Shown: positions 1 through 4,654 of the stretch, in pieces
How the letters are laid out: each line of letters opens with the position of its first letter
How positions within the stretch are numbered: position 1 is the first letter of the stretch
From: a bacterium
GTDB lineage: Bacteria > Patescibacteriota > Minisyncoccia > Phycocordibacterales > PALSA-1337
Length of the DNA: 6,542 nucleotides
Direction: 5' to 3'
Assembly: GCA_030698965.1 (NCBI GenBank)
Contig: JAUYLM010000040.1
Coordinates: forward strand, 1-6,542
Made by a program: the position numbers and the translations under genes
Notes under the pieces: generated by a model
Told to the model about the DNA's origin: nothing
Database searches by the model: none
The model's input: only the letters and a program-made list of their open reading frames with translations

Positions 1-91
1 AGGCTACGAGTTCGGAACACTGATAGAATCCAAGACGGAAATAGCGATCGGAGACAAAATACAGGGATTCAGGGTAATCGAGAAAAAGTAA
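1..91 (+). CDS. infB: Translation initiation factor IF-2, C-terminal end (partial)
   Basis: Only the last 29 codons are present, read from base 2, with the stop TAA at 89-91. The residues begin GYEFGTLIES and include AIGDKIQGF, matching the end of IF-2 domain IV, where a Gly-Tyr-Glu-x-Gly turn is followed by a G-D-x-I strand. In the family this domain binds initiator fMet-tRNA on the 30S subunit. The stop codon shares its last base with the ATG of the next gene (TAATG), and infB followed by rbfA is a widely conserved order. Both facts support the call although so little of the gene is visible. The 5' part lies outside the window. Confidence 0.85.
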   Translation, partial: GYEFGTLIESKTEIAIGDKIQGFRVIEKK

Positions 92-414
92 TGAATGAAA
101 GAGACGAGAAATTGCGGGAATTGATAAGGGAAGTGGCCGGAGAGTTCATGCAGAGAAACTCCAACTACACTTCCCTGATCACAATAACCGACGTGTCGGT
201 TTCTGACCGCGGACAGCGCGCCACCATCTTCTTCACCGTGCTTCCTGAAGACAAGGAAAAGGGAGCGCTTGATTTCGCAAAAAGGATGAGGGCAGAATTC
301 CGCGAATTCTTTGCCGGCAAAGCGAGAATGCGCGCTCTTCCCTTCTTTGACTTCGCAATAGACAAAGGAGAGAAGAACCGCCAGCAGATAGACGAAATCT
401 CCAGGAATGTATAG
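91..414 (+). CDS. rbfA: 30S ribosome-binding factor A
   Basis: This encodes a 107-residue RbfA, a small KH-fold protein that binds the immature 30S subunit and helps mature the 5' end of 16S rRNA. Visible family features are the N-terminal helix (residues about 3-22), the strand pair around SLITITDVSVSDRGQRATIFF (about 28-48), the helix ALDFAKRMRAEFREFFAG, and the closing motif LPFFDFAIDKGEKNRQQIDEI, which corresponds to the usual RxxPxLxFxxDxSxExxxrI segment. It is shorter than the E. coli protein (133 residues) and lacks a C-terminal extension, as is common in reduced genomes. Its start overlaps the infB stop by one base, so the two are probably translationally coupled. tRNA-Cys begins 21 bases after its stop with no terminator between, so the operon may run into the tRNA genes. 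Confidence 0.92.
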   Translation: MNERDEKLRELIREVAGEFMQRNSNYTSLITITDVSVSDRGQRATIFFTVLPEDKEKGALDFAKRMRAEFREFFAGKARMRALPFFDFAIDKGEKNRQQIDEISRNV

Positions 415-435
415 AATGTAGGAAGCTGTATAATT

Positions 436-510
436 GGCCACGTAGAAAAGTGGTAATTCGGAGATCTGCAAAATCTCTATGCGCGAGTTCGATTCTCGCC
501 GTGGCCTCCA
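436..510 (+). tRNA. tRNA-Cys(GCA)
   Basis: The full cloverleaf can be folded. The acceptor GGCCACG (436-442) pairs with CGTGGCC (500-506). The anticodon stem GAGAT/ATCTC closes the loop CTGCAAA with anticodon GCA at 468-470. The T stem GCGAG/CTCGC closes the loop TTCGATT. The discriminator base is T (507), as expected for Cys tRNAs, and CCA is encoded at 508-510. It is the only tRNA in this window with an encoded CCA. Confidence 0.96.
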
Positions 511-521
511 CAATTGAATAT

Positions 522-606
522 GCCCGGGTGGTGAAACTGGTTATACACGCAAGACTTAAAATTTTGTGGCCGTAAGGCCGTGTGGGTTCGACTCCCACCC
601 CGGGCA
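522..606 (+). tRNA. tRNA-Leu(UAA)
   Basis: This is a class II tRNA. The acceptor GCCCGGG (522-528) pairs with CCCGGGC (599-605), and the discriminator is A (606). The anticodon stem CAAGA/TTTTG contains one G-U pair and closes the loop CTTAAAA with anticodon TAA at 557-559. The long variable arm GGCC-GTAA-GGCC is typical of Leu. The T stem is GTGGG/CCCAC with loop TTCGACT. The genome continues CCG after the discriminator, so CCA is not encoded and must be added enzymatically. Confidence 0.96.
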
Positions 607-620
607 CCGTCGAAAGTGAA

Positions 621-649
621 TTGCTAATTTGCGGAAAATTTGTTACATT
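621..649 (+). promoter_or_regulatory. Putative promoter for tRNA-Lys / tRNA-Leu(UAG)
   Basis: A -35-like TTGCTA (621-626) lies 17 bases before TACATT (644-649), which is preceded by TGT (641-643) and so forms an extended -10. The predicted start near 656 leaves about 18 bases of leader before tRNA-Lys. The element sits in the longest gap of the tRNA cluster. Both hexamers are imperfect, so the call is moderate. Confidence 0.45.
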
Positions 650-673
650 TTTTGAGTCAGAAGAAAAAGATGA

Positions 674-746
674 GCGCCCATAGCTCAGCTGGTAGAGCAG
701 ATCCCTCTTAAGGATAAGGTCGTAGGTTCGATCCCTACTGGGCGCA
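674..746 (+). tRNA. tRNA-Lys(CUU)
   Basis: The acceptor GCGCCCA (674-680) pairs with TGGGCGC (739-745), with discriminator A (746). The D stem is GCTC/GAGC and the T stem GTAGG/CCTAC with loop TTCGATC. The anticodon loop CTCTTAA gives anticodon CTT (707-709). The outer pair of the anticodon stem (27-43) is a G-A mismatch, leaving four good pairs ATCC/GGAT. CCA is not encoded, since CAA follows the discriminator. Confidence 0.95.
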
Positions 747-750
747 CAAG

Positions 751-772
751 ATGTAATGGTATATTATTACAT
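751..772 (+). other. AT-rich hairpin between tRNA-Lys and tRNA-Leu(UAG)
   Basis: A perfect 7-bp inverted repeat, ATGTAAT (751-757) and ATTACAT (766-772), encloses an 8-base loop. It lies between the two tRNAs and has no T-run after it, so it is unlikely to be a strong terminator. It could be a processing signal in a shared precursor, or chance in AT-rich sequence. Confidence 0.35.
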
Positions 773-792
773 TGTAGATTAATTCAATACAT

Positions 793-875
793 GCCGGAGT
801 GGCGAAATTGGCTATACGCACCTGCCTTAGGAGCAGACGGGGTAACCCATGGAGGTTCGAGTCCTCTCTCCGGCA
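793..875 (+). tRNA. tRNA-Leu(UAG)
   Basis: This is a class II tRNA. The acceptor GCCGGAG (793-799) pairs with CTCCGGC (868-874), and the discriminator is A (875). The D stem is GCG/CGC. The anticodon loop CTTAGGA gives anticodon TAG (828-830), closed by CTGC/GCAG with a C-A mismatch at the outermost position. The variable arm is GGG-GTAA-CCC. The T arm is GGAGG/CCTCT with loop TTCGAGT and one G-U pair. CCA is not encoded. Confidence 0.95.
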
Positions 876-879
876 CAAC

Positions 880-908
880 TTGACTTTAGTAAATAAGTAT
901 GCTACTCT
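880..908 (+). promoter_or_regulatory. Promoter of gene A (extended -10)
   Basis: TTGACT (880-885) is followed after 17 bases by TACTCT (903-908), with TGC directly before it as an extended -10. It begins five bases after the last tRNA and predicts a start near 915, about 56 bases before the TTG start and 107 bases before the ATG start of the gene downstream. Confidence 0.6.
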
Positions 909-970
909 ATGTATAGATGTAAATCGCGCCTTATTTAAATTTTCGCGCTAGCGGAGAAAAAGGAACGATC

Positions 971-1729
971 TTGAAACATGGCGGAAGCCACTTACCATGC
1001 GCAAACGCGCTTTTCAGCTTTATGGACAAAAAGACCAAAAAGCCGGCGACTCGCAAGAAAGCAGTGAAAGCTGTCGAAGCGAGCGAAAACCAACCCGAAA
1101 CATCAACACTAGGAAACTTCCCCCCATACAACTCTGCAGCTTGGAATTGGATGTGTCAGGAATCAATTCCTGGAGCGTTTAGTCCAATCCTCTACATTGG
1201 GACTGAAGTCTCCATGAGGATTTCACAACTGCTTGGACGATCAATGCTCTTGGAAGAAGCCCAACACCTCGTCCAACCGGACGGGAAAATGGCAACTTGC
1301 GCTGCGGAAGGAAAAAAATTCCAACCGGTAAAGTATGTTCCATTTCTTCCAAAAAATCTCGAAGCTCAACTTGCGAAGGGAGAGACATTGATGGAAATTC
1401 CTTTGCCTTATGGCGGAGCTTACTACATCAACAAAAACCAAGAGTTAGTCGCCTTCTCGGGAAGCGTCTTTCATTACAATCCACGAAAGCAGGATTACGA
1501 GTGGTGCCATACGTCCCCTCTCGTGATCGCCGCCGAGGAGATCCGAAAGATCACCGGACGGATGCAGTGGGGTGTGCCATTCGATACTGTAAATAAGATG
1601 GTACAGTCGAGAGCAGAAAACCAGGAACGCCGGAAAAAGATTTCCAGCCTGGTAACTTCTCTCCTGCCCACACGCAAAGGCCTCGGCCGAGGGGAAGACG
1701 GCTTCAAAAAAGCCCGCCGAAACGGGTAG
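971..1729 (+). CDS. Uncharacterised soluble protein with basic ends (gene A)
   Basis: I do not recognise the family. There is no signal peptide or membrane helix. The N-terminal part is Lys-rich (KKTKKPATRKKAVKAV, about residues 20-35). The middle has aromatic and Gly-Pro-rich stretches (NFPPYNSAAWNWMC, IPLPYGGAYYINK, VFHYNPRKQDYEW), and the last 40 residues are again strongly basic. Basic tails at both ends suggest nucleic-acid or acidic-surface contact, but this is inference. The start is uncertain. TTG at 971 has a good Shine-Dalgarno AAGGA (960-964) six bases upstream. ATG at 1022 (MDKKTKKPAT) gives a more natural N-terminus that resembles gene B, but has no Shine-Dalgarno; it would give 235 rather than 252 residues. 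The gene ends in tandem TAG TAG stops and a strong terminator, so it is probably monocistronic. A perfect palindrome CCTCGGCCGAGG lies at 1681-1692 inside the basic tail. Confidence 0.75.
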   Translation: MKHGGSHLPCANALFSFMDKKTKKPATRKKAVKAVEASENQPETSTLGNFPPYNSAAWNWMCQESIPGAFSPILYIGTEVSMRISQLLGRSMLLEEAQHLVQPDGKMATCAAEGKKFQPVKYVPFLPKNLEAQLAKGETLMEIPLPYGGAYYINKNQELVAFSGSVFHYNPRKQDYEWCHTSPLVIAAEEIRKITGRMQWGVPFDTVNKMVQSRAENQERRKKISSLVTSLLPTRKGLGRGEDGFKKARRNG

Positions 1730-1746
1730 TAGCCACTTGGAATCAA

Positions 1747-1785
1747 GAAACTCCAGCATTAATTTGCCTGGAGTTTCCCTTTTTA
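1747..1785 (+). terminator. Rho-independent terminator after gene A
   Basis: A perfect 10-bp stem, GAAACTCCAG (1747-1756) with CTGGAGTTTC (1768-1777), has an 11-base loop and is followed by a T-run at 1780-1784. It lies 18 bases after the stop of gene A. Confidence 0.88.
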
Positions 1786-1792
1786 TATACCC

Positions 1793-1820
1793 TTGACAAT
1801 TTATGTATTTCATGTATAAT
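1793..1820 (+). promoter_or_regulatory. Strong sigma-70-type promoter of gene B
   Basis: Both hexamers match consensus exactly: TTGACA (1793-1798), a 16-base spacer, then TATAAT (1815-1820) with TG directly before it. The predicted start is near 1827, which leaves about 87 bases of leader before the preferred ATG at 1914. It is the best promoter match in the window, so gene B may be highly expressed. Confidence 0.85.
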
Positions 1821-1913
1821 TGTATTAAATAGTTCGCTTTGGAAGTATGGGCACGGATATGCTCAATACCTAAGAAGCCTTTGAAAAACCCACGGAAGCG
1901 AAAGATTCAGAAT

Positions 1914-3101
1914 ATGGCAACACCTAAAAAAACCAAACCAGCGGCAACAAAGGGCAGGGCGGTAGCTACAGGTACAACGGTACCGGGAACACTCCCGATG
2001 CCAGGCAGTACTCCAACGAGTAGTGCCAAGGCGGCGGGAGCAAGACGTGCTCCACGTCCCGTACCAACAGCAACCACTGTGGTCACTAGTCGCACAACGA
2101 CTAGGACCATACCAGCGGCGGGAACACCTGCGACACCAGTTGTGGCAGCACCGGCAACACCCGCGACAGGTCCAGCACCAGTTGCGGTAGCACCTGCGAC
2201 ACCAGTTGTAGCGGCACCAACGGCAGCACCTACAGCACCCGCAACTCCGGTGGCGACACCAGTTGCGGCAGTGGCAGGGACACCAGCGGGTACTGGAGGC
2301 ACAACACCTCCAACAACTCCACCAGTCACTCCGCCAGGAACTCCGGGAGGTACACCTCCTGTAACACCGGCAACACCTGTGGCAAAAACAAAGCCAGCTT
2401 GGCACTCAGGCTGGTGGGTACTGGCGATAGCGGGAGTTCTGCTCCTGACCCTGTTCTTCTGGCAATTCGATTTGTGGCCATTTAACGATGGCAACACGCC
2501 GGAGGTTGTGCAGATGAAAGAGTCCGTACCCGTAATCGAGGCGACGATCACAGAATCAGATGTACTGGTCACCAAAAAGATCGGTGAAGAAACCAGCAGT
2601 GTCTCGATCAAGTCCCCCAGTGGTGCAATAGCCGTAATCACAGGAAACATTTCCGCCACTAATTCTACTGTGTATGCGGGGACATTCTATGGAATGCCTC
2701 CATACGGAACAACGGCACCGGCGACCGTAAAGCCGACGGCACCTACCCCCAAACGCACACCGGTCTGGCCGGAAAACTTCAGCCCTGACTGCAGGGAAAA
2801 GATCCTGGACTGCGAGCCGAAAGACGGGGTGGAGGTGAACGTCGAGATGACGATTCCTCCACGAAAAAGGGTCTCGTTCATCACCCCGGTTGGTTGGCAT
2901 ATCAATCCCCGGATGACGGTGGACAGCAGCAATTACCGCTGCGCACTGAATCTGGGGACTGTAACCAGTCCGCGGTGGGTGGACATGACGCAGGTACCAT
3001 CACCTACATCAGATCAGGACAGGGTGGAAATTGCAGAATACGGCTTTGAGTCACTGAGTGACTCTCCTATTACTGTAATTTTCAACCTCAGGGGCCGGTA
3101 A
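1914..3101 (+). CDS. Ala/Pro/Thr-rich single-pass membrane protein (gene B)
   Basis: This encodes 395 residues of unknown family. A basic start (MATPKKTKPAATKGR) leads into about 140 residues of Ala/Pro/Thr/Val low complexity with many TP, AP and ATPVV units (about 20-160). One membrane helix follows (WWVLAIAGVLLLTLFFW, about 167-183) and then a 210-residue C-terminal domain. That domain is strand-rich and holds three Cys (about 293, 300 and 343), two of them seven residues apart. The positive-inside rule puts the Pro-rich arm in the cytoplasm and the C-terminal domain outside. A second short Pro/Thr linker (TAPATVKPTAPTPKRTP, about 266-283) splits that domain in two. The frame stays open upstream to a TTG at 1839, but that start has no Shine-Dalgarno and lies about 12 bases from the predicted transcript start, so ATG 1914 is preferred. 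The C-terminal ending resembles that of gene D. Roles such as envelope spanning or surface adhesion are only guesses. Confidence 0.8.
   Translation: MATPKKTKPAATKGRAVATGTTVPGTLPMPGSTPTSSAKAAGARRAPRPVPTATTVVTSRTTTRTIPAAGTPATPVVAAPATPATGPAPVAVAPATPVVAAPTAAPTAPATPVATPVAAVAGTPAGTGGTTPPTTPPVTPPGTPGGTPPVTPATPVAKTKPAWHSGWWVLAIAGVLLLTLFFWQFDLWPFNDGNTPEVVQMKESVPVIEATITESDVLVTKKIGEETSSVSIKSPSGAIAVITGNISATNSTVYAGTFYGMPPYGTTAPATVKPTAPTPKRTPVWPENFSPDCREKILDCEPKDGVEVNVEMTIPPRKRVSFITPVGWHINPRMTVDSSNYRCALNLGTVTSPRWVDMTQVPSPTSDQDRVEIAEYGFESLSDSPITVIFNLRGR
2125..2209 (+). repeat. Direct repeat inside the low-complexity part of gene B
   Basis: An identical 19-base unit beginning CACCTGCGAC occurs at 2125-2143 and 2191-2209, 66 bases (22 codons) apart and in the same frame, encoding PATPVV both times. 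The surrounding sequence holds further imperfect copies of the same codons. This fits growth of the Pro/Thr/Ala region by in-frame duplication. Confidence 0.7.
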
Positions 3102-3122
3102 TTTTAAACCGGCAAATACGCG

Positions 3123-3150
3123 AAGGCGGCACCTCACAGTGTCGCCTTTT
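3123..3150 (+). terminator. Rho-independent terminator after gene B
   Basis: GGCGGCAC (3125-3132) pairs with GTGTCGCC (3139-3146), including one G-U pair, around the 6-base loop CTCACA. A flanking AA/TT adds two pairs, and TTTT follows at 3147-3150. A smaller hairpin, GCCGGT/ACCGGC (3094-3113), overlaps the stop codon of gene B just upstream. Confidence 0.8.
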
Positions 3151-3170
3151 ATGCATCTATTTTATAATCC

Positions 3171-3199
3171 TTGACTTTGCAAAAAATGTATGTTATTCT
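3171..3199 (+). promoter_or_regulatory. Promoter of the C-D unit (extended -10)
   Basis: TTGACT (3171-3176), a 17-base spacer, then TATTCT (3194-3199), with TGT directly before it as an extended -10. The architecture is the same as the promoter of gene A. The predicted start near 3206 is 1-3 bases before an ATG at 3208 and about 46 bases before the start of gene C. Confidence 0.7.
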
Positions 3200-3207
3200 C
3201 TTAAAAG

Positions 3208-3252
3208 ATGGGTGACAACCCAATTGCATTAAACCTCAACCAGGGAAAATAA
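3208..3252 (+). CDS. Possible 14-residue leader peptide ahead of gene C
   Basis: ATG at 3208 opens a frame of 14 codons (MGDNPIALNLNQGK) whose stop TAA (3250-3252) shares its last base with the ATG of gene C, forming TAATG just as infB and rbfA do here. The ATG lies almost exactly at the predicted transcript start, so it would be read as a leaderless start. The Shine-Dalgarno of gene C (AGGGA, 3242-3246) lies inside this frame. It may couple translation of C to a leader, or may be chance; a 14-codon open frame is not rare by itself. Confidence 0.35.
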   Translation: MGDNPIALNLNQGK

Positions 3253-4205
3253 TGAACAATAAGTATAGTATAACGCTCTTGGCCATCATGCTTACGCTGA
3301 TGGTCACAGGAGGTATCAACCTCTTTCACAGAGGCGAGCTGAAAGGGCTCGTGCCCTTCACCCTCGGAGTACTGATGCTGACGGGGCTCAAAGGTCCAAA
3401 GTCAACATCCGAAAGTCCGACAAGAAAGATATGGCTTCTTACCTTTCTCGGCAAGCAGACGAGAACCATAGTCACAAGCCTGACATTGGTTCTAAACTGG
3501 CCATTCCCCATTGTGGGATATATCGAAGTGGAACTGAAGCAAGTAGATCAAGACTTTCCACTTAAAAAACCAATCTACTGCCAAGAAGACGGGGCTTACG
3601 TAGATGGCCTCGTCTCGATAAGCATGATTCCGGATGACAAGGATGATCCTGACGGGATGCCCCACTGGAAAAGCGGGGGAGAAAAGATCCAGGACTTTCT
3701 GAATATCGACGGAATAGCCGGAGCAAAAACCCAGCTTGATGATATTCTGACGGCGTGGGTACAGAAATTCGGAAACAAGCACAGTAGTGTCTGGATGGAA
3801 ACCCAAAGCATGGAAATCTCTGGCGAATTGTTGCGAAGAATCATGGAGGGCAAGGTTGCGACTGGACACCCGCACGGTGATATTGATGATACCACCGGAT
3901 TCGGCCTGCGATTCCCAAAGTTCCAGGTAATACTGAGACCGGTGGAAGCAGTCATGAACGCCAGAAATGATTACCTGGTAGAGGAGGCTCAGCGCAGAGC
4001 TGAGCTGATGGACACCGAAACTATGAATAGAAGGATTGCGGCCCGAGCCGAAGTCTACGAATCAAGAGGTGAGACACGGACCATGAAAGAGATCAGAGAT
4101 GAACTCTTTGACGAGAACACTCTGAAGGCTGGCAAGTACCAGAAGACAGTGAATCAGGGAGGATTAAACGTCTCTGATGTCACAAATCGAGGAGGGACGA
4201 CATGA
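3252..4205 (+). CDS. SPFH/band-7-like membrane scaffold protein (gene C)
   Basis: This encodes 317 residues. Two short hydrophobic segments (about 5-23 and 32-47) form an N-terminal hairpin, which would leave the rest in the cytoplasm. Residues about 58-235 read like an SPFH (stomatin/prohibitin/flotillin/HflK-C) domain: GKQTRTIV, then WPFPIVGYIEVELKQVDQDFPLKKPIYCQEDGAYVDGLVSI in the place of the usual Pf-x-V-x-R-x-Q-x-x-D-P followed by T-K-D-N-V-x-V-x-V. It ends with GFGLRFPKFQVILRPVEAV, matching the G-I-x-V-x-x-V-x-I strand. A charged helix (about 236-290, Glu/Arg/Ala-rich) follows, as in the oligomerising coiled coil of the family. SPFH proteins form large ring or cage assemblies that organise membrane patches and proteases. 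The start has AGGGA five bases upstream, and the stop TGA overlaps gene D as ATGA. The family call rests on pattern reading only; a divergent membrane coiled-coil protein remains possible. Confidence 0.68.
   Translation: MNNKYSITLLAIMLTLMVTGGINLFHRGELKGLVPFTLGVLMLTGLKGPKSTSESPTRKIWLLTFLGKQTRTIVTSLTLVLNWPFPIVGYIEVELKQVDQDFPLKKPIYCQEDGAYVDGLVSISMIPDDKDDPDGMPHWKSGGEKIQDFLNIDGIAGAKTQLDDILTAWVQKFGNKHSSVWMETQSMEISGELLRRIMEGKVATGHPHGDIDDTTGFGLRFPKFQVILRPVEAVMNARNDYLVEEAQRRAELMDTETMNRRIAARAEVYESRGETRTMKEIRDELFDENTLKAGKYQKTVNQGGLNVSDVTNRGGTT
4191..4196 (+). promoter_or_regulatory. Strong ribosome binding site of gene D
   Basis: GGAGGG lies five bases before the ATG at 4202, within the last codons of gene C. 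It fixes the start of D and shows that Shine-Dalgarno initiation is used in this organism even though several neighbouring genes lack such a site. Confidence 0.85.
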
Positions 4206-4582
4206 GCAAAGGTGGAAATGGAACAAGGGCAGTTATACTGCTAATAGTCGCTCTTGTTGCCGGACTCTACTTATACTTCTCTGGATCCAGAGCATCGGAG
4301 AGAAGGGCAACGAAGCAAACCGCAATCAAAAAAATTGAGGTGAGGTCGGATTCCTGGACTGAAATTAAAACTGATCAAAAAATTGAATGGTTAGATTTCA
4401 ACCCAATGGACAGCAGTGTAAATTGGATTGTTGTCATAAACGAAAACTTCGATAATGCATTCCACAGGAAAGCCGGAAGCAAATCTGTGGATTATGGAAA
4501 CAACATCACCCGAGTACACCTATCCTTAGAGGAAGACGGTCCGGAAAGCGCTGAGTTCATTCTCAAGCGAATTCCGAAATAG
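4202..4582 (+). CDS. Small single-pass membrane protein coupled to the SPFH gene (gene D)
   Basis: This encodes 126 residues of no recognised family. A short basic N-terminus (MSKGGNGTR) precedes one membrane helix (AVILLIVALVAGLYLYF, about 10-26), then a basic linker and an approximately 85-residue domain with alternating hydrophobic strands (KIEWLDF, NWIVVIN, ITRVHLSL, SAEFILKRI), probably a small beta domain. There is no cleavage site after the helix, so it reads as a signal anchor. The linker (SRASERRATKQTAIKK) is as basic as the N-terminus, so the topology is not certain. Its ATG overlaps the stop of C by four bases and has an excellent Shine-Dalgarno, so the two proteins are likely made in fixed ratio and may work as partners. 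SPFH genes elsewhere are often paired with a membrane partner such as NfeD, but D does not look like NfeD. A bidirectional terminator follows. Confidence 0.82.
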   Translation: MSKGGNGTRAVILLIVALVAGLYLYFSGSRASERRATKQTAIKKIEVRSDSWTEIKTDQKIEWLDFNPMDSSVNWIVVINENFDNAFHRKAGSKSVDYGNNITRVHLSLEEDGPESAEFILKRIPK

Positions 4583-4603
4583 CCAACAGCACAAAGTATT
4601 CAC

Positions 4604-4640
4604 AAAAAAGAGGCAGCCCATGGTTGCCTCTTTCCTCTTA
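4604..4640. terminator. Bidirectional terminator between convergent units
   Basis: A 12-bp stem, AAAGAGGCAGCC (4607-4618) with GGTTGCCTCTTT (4622-4633) including one G-U pair, closes a 3-base loop. On the plus strand it is followed by a T-rich tract. On the minus strand the A-run at 4604-4609 becomes a T-run. It lies 24 bases after the stop of gene D and 21 bases beyond the stop of the last minus-strand gene, so it can serve both. Confidence 0.88.
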
Positions 4641-4654
4641 TATATTTTATATTT

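Noticed and set aside
429..434. TATAAT directly before tRNA-Cys as its promoter
   Set aside because: A -10 here would start transcription near 441, inside the tRNA, which begins at 436. Read-through from rbfA is more likely.
4..607. Two long minus-strand open frames (4-513 and 233-607) over rbfA and the first tRNAs
   Set aside because: They are read antisense to rbfA, tRNA-Cys and tRNA-Leu. Stretches such as GVEPTRPYGHKIL and ATARIELAHRDFADLR are the well-known false proteins that arise from the reverse strand of tRNA genes.
920..950. CGCG...CGCG and ATTTAAAT in the gene A leader as a riboswitch
   Set aside because: Only four-base self-complementary ends are present; no known riboswitch core or stable multi-stem fold could be drawn.
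415..975. tRNA cluster as an integration site for a mobile element
   Set aside because: All four tRNAs are complete, no duplicated tRNA 3' end is visible further along, and there is no integrase gene in the window.
1681..1692. Perfect palindrome CCTCGGCCGAGG as an operator or terminator
   Set aside because: It lies inside the coding end of gene A, has no loop or T-run, and the real terminator lies 60 bases on. It is possibly chance in a GC-rich stretch.
2125..2380. CRISPR-like or other regular repeat array
   Set aside because: The repeats are in-frame codons for Pro/Thr/Ala, spacing is irregular, and there is no constant repeat-spacer pattern.
1863..2659. Long minus-strand open frames opposite gene B
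   Set aside because: They are low-complexity mirror images (Cys/Arg/Trp- or Gly/Val/Ala-rich) of the biased Pro/Thr/Ala codons, with no start context. The plus-strand frame has promoter, terminator and a sensible membrane helix.
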